The notes beneath the pieces were generated by a model. The model saw nothing but the letters and a program-made list of their open reading frames with translations. It was not told the origin of the DNA and did not search any database. DNA of 64,000 nucleotides, taken from Umezawaea sp049997955 (GTDB lineage: Bacteria; Actinomycetota; Actinomycetes; Mycobacteriales; Pseudonocardiaceae). Where the stretch lies: assembly GCA_049997955.1 (NCBI GenBank), contig JAEBDY010000010.1:124001-188000 (forward strand). Reading direction: 5' to 3'. The position numbers were made by a program, and so were the translations under genes. This document shows, in pieces, positions 50,752-59,133 of the stretch. Every line of letters starts with the position of its first letter. Position 1 is the stretch's first letter.

Positions 50752-50780
50752 GTTCCACGGGTGTTCCACCGGTGTTCCAC
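50752..50780 (-). repeat. Three heptamer direct repeats at 11-bp spacing upstream of SARP gene
   Basis: On the minus strand GTGGAAC occurs three times, perfectly, at 50780-50774, 50769-50763 and 50758-50752, each 11 bp from the next with 4-bp spacers. This is the textbook layout of a SARP binding site. It starts 34 bases upstream of the SARP start codon and sits between it and the LuxR gene stop at 50790. Confidence 0.7.
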
Positions 50781-50789
50781 CCCGGCAGT

Positions 50790-53510
50790 TCACCGATCGC
50801 GCAGCGCTGCCGCCAGTTCACGGCGCGAGGTGACGCCCAGCTTGGTGAACACCTTCCTCAGGTGCCATTCGACGGTGCGCGGGCTGAGGAACAGCACCGC
50901 CCCGATCTCGGGGTTGGTGTTCCCCGCCGCGGCCAGCCGCACGATCTGCGCCTCCTGCGCGGTCAACTCGTCCGGCACGCCCGCGGCGCGCTTGCGGACG
51001 GTTTCACCGGTGGCGGCGAGTTCCCGGCTCGCCCGTTCCGCGAAACCCTCCGCTCCCGCGGTGGTGAACGCCTCGTGCGCGACGCGCAGCTGGGCCCTGG
51101 CGTCACCGCGCCGGTTCTCCCGGCGCAGCCACTCCCCGTAGAGCAGGCGGGCGCGGGCCAGCGGCAGGCCGAGCCGTTCACCGCTCAGGCGCTCGACCGC
51201 CTCGCGGTACCGGTCCTCGGCCGTCCCCGGAGGTCCCGCGAGCGCGTCGGCGAGGGCCTGGACACCCAGCGCCCAGTCCGTGCCCGCGGCGCGGGTCCGG
51301 TCCGCGAGGCGTTCGCGCGCTTCGGCCGCGGTCCCGGCCTCGCCCGCACGGGTGGCGGCCTCGACCAGCTCGCCGAGAGCCCCGTTGACCACGGCGAGGT
51401 CGTCGTGCCCGAGCGCCTGGCGGGACGCCTCCACCGCGGCCGGGTAGTGGCCGAGACCGTTGGACAGCACCGCTTTGGCGTACCCGGCCAGGCCGAGCAG
51501 CCATCCCCCGCCGAGCGCCTCGGCCTCCCTGACCGCGGCGTCGATCAGTTCCACCGCGGGCAGTTCCCGGCCTCGATGAGCGGCCAGGGCGAGCGAGGCG
51601 AACGGGGGCGCGGGCAGTCCGGTGGCCTGCCCGAGGGCGTCGGCCTCGTCGAGCAGGTTCGACGCGTCGGTGAGCCGACCCGCGAGCACCAGCGCCCCGG
51701 CGCGGAGCACCAGCGCCGTGGGCAGCAGGGACAGCGCGCCGGTGGCACGGGCGACGTCGACCGCCCGCTCGGTCAGCCGGTGCCAGGCCGCGTCTTCCCA
51801 CACCTCGTGCGCGACGGGACCGGCCAGCCACAGCAGTCCCAGATCTTCGTCCGCCGTCAGCCTTTCCAGTGCCCGGAGCAGAAGCGGGGCGGCGGGCGCG
51901 TACCCGTCCAGGCTCCACGCCGTGAGGCCGGTCAGCAGCACACCGGCAGGCTCCTCCCCCGCGGGCACGCCGCGCGCGGCCTCGGCCACCCGTCGCGGAT
52001 CGCCACCGAGGCGGCCCGCGTGCACGGCGGCGCCGAGCGCCCAGAGGTACGTCTCCCGAGCCGCGGCCAGGTCCAGCTCCTCCAGGCGGCGGGCGGCCGC
52101 GAGCAGGGGCGGACCGGCCGCCCGGCCCCGGTCGAGCGCGAACGCGACCCGTGCCCGCAGCCGTTCGACCCCGGCGCGCTGCAACGGGTCGAGCGGGCCG
52201 AGTTCGGCGGCCGCCAGCAGGTCGGGCACCTCGGCGAGGGAGCCCGCGTCGAACCGGGCGTGCGCGGCGGCCAGGGCGCGGGCGGCTCGCGGCTTGGGGT
52301 CCAGGGTCAACTCGGCTGCGCGTTCGAGGAAGGCCGCGGCGGCGGCTCGGCCACCGCGGGCGAGGGCTCGGCCCGCCGACCGCTCCAGTTCGCCCGCGAC
52401 CTCCTCGTCGGGACCGACCGCGGCGTGCGCCCGGTGCCAGGCCCGGCGGTCGGGGTCCTGCTCCGGATCGGTCACCGACGCGAGCGCGCGGTGCACCGCG
52501 CGCAACTCGGCGGTCTCGGCCGACCGGCGGCAGGCCGAGCGCACCAGCGGGTGGCGGAACCGGACCCTGGCGCCGATCTCGACCAGCCCCGCGGCTTCCG
52601 CCTCCTCGGCCGCGTCCGGTCCGACGCCCAACCGTCCGAGCGCGCGCCACAGCAGCGTCACGTCACCGACCGGCTCGACGGCGGCGGTGAGCAGCAGCAG
52701 GCGGGTGTCCGCCGGGAGCGCGGCGACCCGCCGCCGGAACCCCTCCTCCACCCGGCCCGCCACCGGCGCCGCGCCCTGCGTGCCGAAGCCGAACGCCAGC
52801 TCCGCGGGGGTGAGGCCGTGCGGGAGTTCGAGCAGGGCGAGCGGGTTGCCGCGCGTCTCGGCGACGATGCGGTCGCGCACCCGGTCGTCGACCGGCCCCG
52901 GCAGCACCGAGTCGAGCAGCGCCCGCGCGTCCGCGGCGGGCAGCCCCTCGACGCGCAGTTCGGGCAGGCCGCCGAGGATCCGCTCGTCGCCGGGGCTGCG
53001 GGTGGCGCAGACCAGCGCGACCGACTCGGCGTCGAGCCTGCGCGCGACGAAGGTCAGGATCACCTCGGACATGCGGTCCAGCCACTGCACGTCGTCCACG
53101 ACGCACACCAGCGGCTGTTCCGCCGCGGCCTCGGCGAACAGGCCGAGCACGGCCAGGCCGACGACGAGCATCTGCGGCGGTTCGCCCGCGCTCAGCCCGA
53201 ACGCGGTGGCGAGCGCGTCCCGCTGCGGCTCGGGCAGCCGGGGCAGGTGGCCCAGCAGCGGCGCGCAGAGCTGCTGGAGCGCGGAGTAGGCGATCTCGGA
53301 CTCCGGTTCGACGCCCGCCGCCCGTGCCACCCGGCCGGTCCGCACGTGCTCGGCCAGGTGGTCCAGCAGCGCGGTCTTGCCCGCGCCCGGCTCGCCGCGC
53401 AGCACCAGCACCCGGCTCCGCCCGGCGCGGACGTCCCGCAGCAGGCCTTCGAGCACGTCCTGCTCACGCCGTCGGCCTCGCAGCGCCGGGCTCCCGTTCT
53501 CGCTCCGCAC
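50790..53510 (-). CDS. Large ATP-binding LuxR-family regulator (LAL type), second copy
   Basis: A 906-residue regulator: AAA ATPase with RGRRREQDVLEGLL, Walker A GEPGAGKTALL (residues 40-50) and Walker B VVDDVQWLD; a long helical sensor region; and a LuxR helix-turn-helix at about 845-900 (NTNPEIGAVLFLSPRTVEWHLRKVFTKLGVTSR). Same architecture as the regulator at 7.0 kb but clearly diverged. The GTG at 53510 has GGGGAGG 6 bases upstream; both lie within a 24-bp perfect inverted repeat, so the start can be hidden in the mRNA. Downstream, 71 bases away, is the SARP gene, and the two may form a regulatory cascade. Inducer and targets unknown. Confidence 0.9.
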   Translation of the reverse strand: MRSENGSPALRGRRREQDVLEGLLRDVRAGRSRVLVLRGEPGAGKTALLDHLAEHVRTGRVARAAGVEPESEIAYSALQQLCAPLLGHLPRLPEPQRDALATAFGLSAGEPPQMLVVGLAVLGLFAEAAAEQPLVCVVDDVQWLDRMSEVILTFVARRLDAESVALVCATRSPGDERILGGLPELRVEGLPAADARALLDSVLPGPVDDRVRDRIVAETRGNPLALLELPHGLTPAELAFGFGTQGAAPVAGRVEEGFRRRVAALPADTRLLLLTAAVEPVGDVTLLWRALGRLGVGPDAAEEAEAAGLVEIGARVRFRHPLVRSACRRSAETAELRAVHRALASVTDPEQDPDRRAWHRAHAAVGPDEEVAGELERSAGRALARGGRAAAAAFLERAAELTLDPKPRAARALAAAHARFDAGSLAEVPDLLAAAELGPLDPLQRAGVERLRARVAFALDRGRAAGPPLLAAARRLEELDLAAARETYLWALGAAVHAGRLGGDPRRVAEAARGVPAGEEPAGVLLTGLTAWSLDGYAPAAPLLLRALERLTADEDLGLLWLAGPVAHEVWEDAAWHRLTERAVDVARATGALSLLPTALVLRAGALVLAGRLTDASNLLDEADALGQATGLPAPPFASLALAAHRGRELPAVELIDAAVREAEALGGGWLLGLAGYAKAVLSNGLGHYPAAVEASRQALGHDDLAVVNGALGELVEAATRAGEAGTAAEARERLADRTRAAGTDWALGVQALADALAGPPGTAEDRYREAVERLSGERLGLPLARARLLYGEWLRRENRRGDARAQLRVAHEAFTTAGAEGFAERASRELAATGETVRKRAAGVPDELTAQEAQIVRLAAAGNTNPEIGAVLFLSPRTVEWHLRKVFTKLGVTSRRELAAALRDR

Positions 53511-53559
53511 GTCGTCCTCCCCGGCGGAGATTACTCCGGGGAGGACGACGTGCGGAGCG
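53501..53559. repeat. 24-bp perfect inverted repeat covering the LuxR gene start
   Basis: Arms 53501-53524 and 53536-53559 are exactly complementary, with an 11-base loop. The minus-strand 3' arm contains the ribosome site GGGGAGG and the GTG start of the LuxR gene, so folding of the mRNA would block translation. It could also act as a terminator for the VOC gene that ends at 53588. No T-run is present. Confidence 0.75.
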
Positions 53560-53587
53560 TCAAGCAGGCCGCTCGGCACGGGTCGGG

Positions 53588-54193
53588 TCAGGAGACGAGT
53601 CCCGCCTGCCGGGCCATGTGCGCGGCGTACCAGGCGGGCCAGTCCTCGTCCTCGTGCCCGATCCGCTCCTCGTGCAGGCCGTGGGCGGTGGCCGCGTCGC
53701 GCAGCGCCCGCTCCAGCTCGGCCGCCGAGCCGTAGACCACGTGGCTGATCCGTCCGGGTCGCCGCTCGGTGACCTCCTGCAGCACGAACCCGTTGCCGTC
53801 CGGGTCCTCGAAGGACAGGAACGAGCCGTAGGACTGCCGGTCCGGGTGCGGCCCGGTGACCCGGTGCTCCTCGCCCGCGTGGTGGAACACGCCCCTGGCG
53901 TCGTGGAACACGTCGCTCACCTTGACGCCCTTCGCGGCGAGTTCGTCGTGAGCCGCGACGATGTCGTCCACGACCAGGTGGACGCCCTGCACCGAGCCCG
54001 GCGCGGCGTCCGTGACCCCCTGGCCGATGATGATCGACACCGCGGAGCCGGGCGGGGTGAAGTGCACGACCCGGAAACCGTCCGCGCCGGTGTGGTCGAC
54101 GTCCTCCCGGAAGCCGATCCCGCCGTAGAATTCCTTGGCCCGGTCCACGTCCGCGACCGGCAGAACGATGATCTCGACCTTGAAATCCACCAT
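53588..54193 (-). CDS. VOC-family (glyoxalase/dioxygenase-fold) protein
   Basis: A 201-residue protein. Residues 1-145 form a vicinal-oxygen-chelate domain: VEIIVLPVADVDRAKEFYGGIGF, AVSIIIGQGV, VQGVHLVVDDIVAAHDELAAKGVKV and a terminal SFLSFEDPDGNGFVLQEV. The classic metal positions (H in GVHL, E in LQEV) are present, but the first is not clear. A C-terminal tail of about 55 residues (YAAHMARQAGL) resembles an extension seen in actinobacterial members. Reaction unknown. GGAGGGAG lies 6 bases before the ATG. It lies just upstream of the LuxR gene on the same strand. Confidence 0.85.
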   Translation of the reverse strand: MVDFKVEIIVLPVADVDRAKEFYGGIGFREDVDHTGADGFRVVHFTPPGSAVSIIIGQGVTDAAPGSVQGVHLVVDDIVAAHDELAAKGVKVSDVFHDARGVFHHAGEEHRVTGPHPDRQSYGSFLSFEDPDGNGFVLQEVTERRPGRISHVVYGSAAELERALRDAATAHGLHEERIGHEDEDWPAWYAAHMARQAGLVS

Positions 54194-54207
54194 CGTCAAC
54201 TCCCTCC

Positions 54208-54235
54208 GTGTCGGGCGCCGTGCGGCGCCCGACAC
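54208..54235 (-). terminator. Hairpin terminator after crtI
   Basis: Perfect 12-bp arms (54208-54219 and 54224-54235) around GTGC, in the 148-base gap between the crtI stop and the VOC gene start. It most likely ends the crtE-crtI transcript. Confidence 0.6.
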
Positions 54236-54341
54236 CAGGATCGGTCCGCGCACCGGGTGGTCGCCCCAGGGAGAGTCCCTGGCGCACACCCGTGCCCTGG
54301 CCGGGGGCGTCCGCCGGGGACCGGACGACGTGACGGGCGAG

Positions 54342-55817
54342 CTAGGCCCCGCGCAGCCGTTCCGCGGCCAGGCGTCCGGAGATCAGCACCGGTGGGATGC
54401 CGACGCCCGGTGTGGTGCCGCTGCCCGCGAGCACGACGTTGCCGTTGCGGAAGGGCAGGTTGCGGGGCCGGAACGGGCCGGTTTGGGCGAAGGTGTGGGC
54501 GGCGGAGAACGGCGTGCCCGCTGCCTGTCCGGCGCGGGCCCAGTCGTCGGGGGTGACCAGGGACAGCCGGGTCACGTCCGCGGTGGAGCCGATCAGCTTG
54601 CGGCGCACCACTTCCTCGACCAGTTCCTCCGCGTAGCGGGGTCCGATGGTGTCCCAGTCGATCGGGGCGGCGTCGAGGTTGGGGCACGGGGCGAGCAGGA
54701 ACTGGGTGTGCTTGCCAGGCGGGGCGAGGTCGGGGTCGGTGAGGGTCGGTGTGGTCAGCAGCAGGGACGGGTCGCTCATGAGCCTGCCCTGGCCGATGAT
54801 CTCGTCGAAGGTGCGGTCCCACTGGCCGCCGAAGGAGATCGTGTGGTGCGCGACCTCGTCGGTGACGCGGTCCGCGCTCAGGTGGAGCACCACCGCCGAG
54901 GGCGACCAGCGCAGCGCGACCGGCCTGCGGGGCTTGCCGCGCAGCAGTCGGCTGCTCTGCGCGGGCCCGGTGGCCAGGACCACCGCGTCGCAGGGGAAGC
55001 GGCCCGCGTCGGTGCGCACGGCGGTGACGCGGTCGCCCGCGCGTTCGAGCTCGACGACCTCGGCGCCGTGGACGAACCGGACCCCGGCGGCTTCGGCGGC
55101 GTCGGCGAGGGCGCGGGGGACGGCGTGCATGCCGCCGCGCGGGAACCAGACGCCCGCGACGGTGTCCATGTAGGCGATGACGGCGTAGGCCGCGAGGGCG
55201 TCGCGGGGCGCGACTCCCGCGTAGAGCGACTGGAACGTGAAGACGCGCCGCAGCCGGGGGTCGTTCAGGAACCTGCTCACCGCGTTGTGCAGGCGTCCGA
55301 AGCCGCCCATGGCCGCGAGCGCGACCAGGTCGCGCCCGACCAGGTTCAGGGGGCTGTCGAAGTTCGCGCCGATGAACCGGTCCCGCTGCACCTCGTGCAG
55401 CCGCGTCAGCCAGGCCCGCAGCCGCCGGTAGCCGTCTGCCTCCGCTCCCCCGGCGAACTCCAGGACCGCCTGCTCCATGGCCGCCTGGTCGGTGTGCACG
55501 TCCAGCGCGCTGCCGTCGGCGAACGCGGCCCGGTAGGCCGGGTGCAGCGGCAGCAGCTCCAGCCGGTCCGCGAGGCTCTCGCCGACCGCGCCCAGGGCTT
55601 CGTCCAGCAGTTCGGGCATGGTCAGGACGGTGGGCCCGGTGTCGAGGTGGTGACCGGCCACGTCCAGCCGTCCGGCCAGGCCACCGGGCTGGTCGCCCTT
55701 GTCCACCACGGTCACCTCGTGGCCGTCGCCGCGCAGGTGCAGCGCGGCGGACAGCCCGGCCAACCCGGCTCCCACCACCACGACCGCGTTGGTCCGGCCT
55801 TTGACGACGTGGACCAC
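54342..55817 (-). CDS. crtI: Phytoene desaturase
   Basis: A 491-residue FAD-dependent desaturase that converts phytoene to lycopene. Landmarks: N-terminal dinucleotide motif VVVVGAGLAGLSAALHL, GGLAGR, the DTGPTVLTMPE block, AAYAVIAYMDTVAGVWFPRGGMHAVPRALA, and the C-terminal AGSGTTPGVGIPPVLISGRLAAERL signature of bacterial phytoene desaturases. GTG at 55817 has GGAG 6 bases upstream; the crtE stop is 9 bases away, so they form one operon. It belongs to the carotenoid cluster with the divergent crtB. Confidence 0.92.
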   Translation of the reverse strand: MVHVVKGRTNAVVVVGAGLAGLSAALHLRGDGHEVTVVDKGDQPGGLAGRLDVAGHHLDTGPTVLTMPELLDEALGAVGESLADRLELLPLHPAYRAAFADGSALDVHTDQAAMEQAVLEFAGGAEADGYRRLRAWLTRLHEVQRDRFIGANFDSPLNLVGRDLVALAAMGGFGRLHNAVSRFLNDPRLRRVFTFQSLYAGVAPRDALAAYAVIAYMDTVAGVWFPRGGMHAVPRALADAAEAAGVRFVHGAEVVELERAGDRVTAVRTDAGRFPCDAVVLATGPAQSSRLLRGKPRRPVALRWSPSAVVLHLSADRVTDEVAHHTISFGGQWDRTFDEIIGQGRLMSDPSLLLTTPTLTDPDLAPPGKHTQFLLAPCPNLDAAPIDWDTIGPRYAEELVEEVVRRKLIGSTADVTRLSLVTPDDWARAGQAAGTPFSAAHTFAQTGPFRPRNLPFRNGNVVLAGSGTTPGVGIPPVLISGRLAAERLRGA

Positions 55818-55826
55818 GACGTTCTC

Positions 55827-56933
55827 CTAGCTTCGGCGCGCGGCGACCAGGGTGGCCAGCCGCCGCAGGTTGACTCGGGCCGATTCGGTCATCCGCGCTC
55901 GGTCCAGGGCGTGCAGCGCACTGGAGGTGAGGGTCGAGATCCGCTCCTCCACCACGCGCACCGCGCCGAGGTCGTGCAGCAGTTCCCGGAGGTCGGCGAG
56001 GGCGTGGTCGGTCACGTGGCTCCCGGACAGGCAGGACCGCAGCCTGCGCACGGCGTCGGTGTTGCCCGCCGCGCGGGCGAGTCCGATCGCGACGGCCATG
56101 AGCGGGGTCCGCTTGCCCTCGCGCACGTCGTCACCGACCGGTTTGCCCGTGACGGTGCTGTCGCCGAAGACGCCGAGCAGGTCATCGCGCAACTGGAACG
56201 CCACGCCGATGTCGCGGCCGAACTCGCGCAACGCGTCCACGAGATCAGGTGGGGCGTCGGCGAGCGCGGCCCCCAGGTGCAGGGGGCGTTCCACGGTGTA
56301 GGCGGCGGTCTTGAACCGCGCCACCTGCAACGTCTGCTCCAGCGACTCCTCGCGGCGGGCTCCGGCGAGCAGGTCCAGGTGCTGCCCGGCCATCATCTCG
56401 GTGCGCATCGCCTGCCACGGCACCCACGCCCGCGCCAGCGCGGCGCCGTCCAACCCGGCGGTGACCAGCGCGTCGTCGGCCCACGCCAGCGCGAGGTCCC
56501 CCACCAGGATCGCGGCCGAGTCGCCGTACTGACGCCCGTCCCCCGCCCAGCGCCCCCGCTGGTGCTTGCCCGCGAACACGACGTGCGCGGCAGGCCTGCC
56601 CCGCCTGGTCGTCGACCGGTCCATCACGTCGTCGTGCACCAGCGCGCAGCCCTGGAGCAGCTCCAACGCGATCAGGGCGCGCACGGTGGTGTCGGCGCGA
56701 GGTCCGTCGGACGCGCCACCGGCGGCCCGCCAGCCCCACCACGCGAACGTCGGGCGGACGCGCTTGCCGCCGCCGAGGACGAGACGGGCCAGTTCGTGGA
56801 CCAGTTCGGGCGCGAGCTCGGCGTGCGGCTTGGTGTCGAAGAAGGTCTCCAGTTCGGAGTGGAGCGAGCGGAAGGCGCCGCTGTCGTCGAGCGCGGGTGG
56901 GGCGTCCGCCCGTGCGCTGGGTGCCAGCGACAT
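55827..56933 (-). CDS. crtE: Geranylgeranyl diphosphate synthase (polyprenyl synthetase)
   Basis: A 368-residue trans-prenyltransferase that makes the C20 precursor of carotenoids. First Asp-rich motif DDVMD with GKRVRP upstream, and second motif LRDDLLGVFGD; the QGCALVHDD stretch and GQHLDL are typical. It starts with two ATGs; the one at 56933 is 5 bases from an AGGAGG site and is preferred to 56936, which is 2 bases away. It is divergent from crtB, with a symmetric promoter region between, and is followed by crtI. Confidence 0.9.
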   Translation of the reverse strand: MSLAPSARADAPPALDDSGAFRSLHSELETFFDTKPHAELAPELVHELARLVLGGGKRVRPTFAWWGWRAAGGASDGPRADTTVRALIALELLQGCALVHDDVMDRSTTRRGRPAAHVVFAGKHQRGRWAGDGRQYGDSAAILVGDLALAWADDALVTAGLDGAALARAWVPWQAMRTEMMAGQHLDLLAGARREESLEQTLQVARFKTAAYTVERPLHLGAALADAPPDLVDALREFGRDIGVAFQLRDDLLGVFGDSTVTGKPVGDDVREGKRTPLMAVAIGLARAAGNTDAVRRLRSCLSGSHVTDHALADLRELLHDLGAVRVVEERISTLTSSALHALDRARMTESARVNLRRLATLVAARRS

Positions 56934-56970
56934 CATCGCCTCCTGTGGAGATCGGTGGGGTGGCGTGTCG

Positions 56971-57043
56971 AGCTAAGCAGTGCGACGCCACCTCCGCACG
57001 ATGGCAGGCCCGTCGTGCGGAGGTTAGCGGAGCGGCCTAGCGT
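56971..57043. promoter_or_regulatory. Symmetric divergent promoter of crtE and crtB
   Basis: Perfect 12-bp inverted arms (56990-57001 and 57013-57024) each contain GTGCGG. From each, a -10-like box follows at exactly 17 bases: TAGCGT (57038-57043) on plus, TTAGCT (56976-56971) on minus. The same sequence may thus be the -35 of both promoters and a regulator site, so both arms of the pathway would switch together. Confidence 0.6.
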
Positions 57044-57077
57044 GGGCCTGATACCTGCGGAAGGACCTGGACACACC

Positions 57078-58010
57078 ATGTCGGTAGATCGGGAGCTCGA
57101 CGCGGCGGCGATCACGGATCCGTTGCTGCGGTTGGCCTACGCGCGCTGTCGAGCGCTCAACGCCGAGCACGGGCGCACCTACTACCTCGCCACCCGGCTG
57201 CTCCGGCGGGAGCAGCGGCCGGCGATCCACGCGCTCTACGGGTTCGCCCGGTGGGCCGACGACATCGTCGACGAGGTCCACGACGGCCGGACGAGCGCCG
57301 AACGGGCCGCGCAGCTGTCCGAGGTGGAAGACCGCCTGACCACCGGGCTGGCGGCGGGGAGCAGCGACGACCCGGTGATCGCCGCGGTCGTGGACACCGC
57401 CCGTCGCTACGACATCGACCAACGCCACTTCACCGACTTCATGACGTCCATGCGGATGGACCTCACGGTCACCGGGTACGCCACCTACGCCGACCTCGCC
57501 CGCTACGTGCACGGGTCGGCCGCCGTCATCGGCCTCCAGGTGCTGCCGGTGCTGGGCACCAGCGTGCCGCGCGAGGAAGCCGAGCCCGCCGCCGCCGCGC
57601 TGGGCGTGGCGTTCCAGCTGACCAACTTCCTGCGCGACGTCGGCGAGGACCTCGACCGCGACCGCGTGTACCTGCCGCGCGACGAACTCGCGGCGTTCGG
57701 CGTCGACCGACCGATGCTGGAGCACGCCCGCAGGACCGGGCGCACCGATCCGCGCGTCCGCCGCGCACTGGCCCACCAGGTCGCCCGCACCCGCGCGGTC
57801 TACCGCGAGGCCGAACCGGGCATCGCCATGCTCGCGCCGCGGTCCAGACCGTGCGTCGGCACCGCTTTCCGCCTCTACGGCCGAATCCTGGACCTGATCG
57901 AGGAAGCCGACTACGACGTCCTGACCCACCGCGTCGTCGTGTCCGGCGGCCGCAGGCTCGCGATCGCCCTACCCGCGCTGGCCAGGTCCGTACTGGCCCG
58001 TTCCGCCTGA
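57078..58010 (+). CDS. crtB: Phytoene synthase
   Basis: A 310-residue squalene/phytoene synthase that condenses two C20 diphosphates to phytoene. Both Asp-rich motifs are present: ADDIVDEVHD and RDVGEDLDRDRVYLP, with RTYYLATRLL and YVHGSAAVIGLQVLPV around them. The start ATG at 57078 follows a loose AAGGA. Its transcript starts in the divergent promoter shared with crtE and continues into the Rieske gene 18 bases downstream. Confidence 0.92.
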   Translation: MSVDRELDAAAITDPLLRLAYARCRALNAEHGRTYYLATRLLRREQRPAIHALYGFARWADDIVDEVHDGRTSAERAAQLSEVEDRLTTGLAAGSSDDPVIAAVVDTARRYDIDQRHFTDFMTSMRMDLTVTGYATYADLARYVHGSAAVIGLQVLPVLGTSVPREEAEPAAAALGVAFQLTNFLRDVGEDLDRDRVYLPRDELAAFGVDRPMLEHARRTGRTDPRVRRALAHQVARTRAVYREAEPGIAMLAPRSRPCVGTAFRLYGRILDLIEEADYDVLTHRVVVSGGRRLAIALPALARSVLARSA

Positions 58011-58028
58011 ACCACCTGGGAGTCGTGC

Positions 58029-59006
58029 ATGCCCGTCCGCATCCCGTTGCGCGTGTTCAGCAGTCGGCCGTGGGCCGAGCAGGAGCCGACCTGGCGCGAC
58101 GCCAAGCCCGCGCTGATCGAGTCGGCGCTCAAGCGCGCGCTGGCCAGGCCGTCCGGCAACTGGTTCGTGCTCGGCGCCAGCCGCGAGGTGACGGCGGGCA
58201 AACCCCTCGGCCGCACCATCTCCGGCCGTGAGGTCGTCGTCTGGCGCGGCGCGGACGGCGAACTGCTCGCCGGGCCGGGGGCCTGCCCGCACCTGGGCGC
58301 GCCGCTGTGCGACGGAGCCGTGCACCAGGGCAAGGTGGTGTGCCGCTGGCACGGCCTGGCGCTGGGCCGCGAGAGGTTCGGCGGCTGGAGCCCCTACCCG
58401 GCGCACGACGACGGCGTCCTGGCCTGGGTGCGGCTGGACGAGGTCGGCGGCGAGGAACCGCTGCCGGAACCCGTGCTGCCCGCGCGCCCGCCCGCGGGGT
58501 CGGTCGACGCCGTGGCGACGGTGATCGGCCGGTGCGAACCGGAGGACGTCGTGGCCAACCGGCTCGACCCGTGGCACGGCGCGTGGTTCCACCCGTACTC
58601 GTTCGCGAACCTGACGGTGCTGGAGACGCCGACGGAACAGGACGACAAGTTCCTGGTCGAGGTGACCTTTCGACTGGCAGGCCGCGTCGGCGTGCCCGTG
58701 GTGGCCGCGTTCACCTGCCCGGAGCCGCGGACGATCGTGATGCACATCGTCGAGGGCGAAGGAGAGGGCAGCGTGGTCGAAACCCACGCCACTCCCCTGT
58801 CCCCCGGTCCGGACGGGGCGGCGCGCACCGCCGTGGTCGAGGCGACGATCGCGCACTCGCCGCGCCCCGGCTTCGCGGTGGCCAGGTCGACCGCGCCCGC
58901 GCTGCGGCCGATGATGCGCTGGGCCGCGAAGCGGCTGTGGCGCGACGACATGGCCTACGCCGAACGCCGCTACGCGTTGCGCGCCACCGGTCGCCTGCCG
59001 GGCTGA
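58029..59006 (+). CDS. Rieske [2Fe-2S] protein with DUF5914-like domain (carotenoid cluster)
   Basis: A 325-residue protein with a Rieske cluster motif: CPHLGAPLCDGAVHQGKVVCRWHG (C-x-H...C-x-x-H). The C-terminal two thirds resemble the DUF5914 domain seen in Rieske proteins next to carotenoid genes of actinomycetes, not a classical ring-hydroxylating catalytic domain, though H pairs (DPWHGAWFHPY) could bind iron. It may oxidise a carotenoid end group. GGGAG lies 6 bases before the ATG. It is co-transcribed with crtB and followed by a terminator hairpin. Confidence 0.85.
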   Translation: MPVRIPLRVFSSRPWAEQEPTWRDAKPALIESALKRALARPSGNWFVLGASREVTAGKPLGRTISGREVVVWRGADGELLAGPGACPHLGAPLCDGAVHQGKVVCRWHGLALGRERFGGWSPYPAHDDGVLAWVRLDEVGGEEPLPEPVLPARPPAGSVDAVATVIGRCEPEDVVANRLDPWHGAWFHPYSFANLTVLETPTEQDDKFLVEVTFRLAGRVGVPVVAAFTCPEPRTIVMHIVEGEGEGSVVETHATPLSPGPDGAARTAVVEATIAHSPRPGFAVARSTAPALRPMMRWAAKRLWRDDMAYAERRYALRATGRLPG

Positions 59007-59008
59007 TC

Positions 59009-59049
59009 CGGGGTGCGGGTCGCGGCGCGCGGCAGCGGACCGCACCCCG
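59009..59049 (+). terminator. Hairpin terminator after the Rieske gene
   Basis: Perfect 10-bp arms (59009-59018 and 59040-59049) with a 21-base loop, starting 3 bases after the stop codon. Confidence 0.6.
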
Positions 59050-59133
59050 AGGCCGGCACCGTCCACAGTGGCGTCTCCACCACGCTCCACCGGCCGAGCA
59101 GCCGGTGCGGGAGGGCCTTGCGGTCGCGTGCCG

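Noticed and set aside
53536..53559. Right arm of the inverted repeat read as an insertion-sequence end
   Set aside because: There is no transposase or target duplication and the partner arm is only 11 bases away, so it is a local hairpin.
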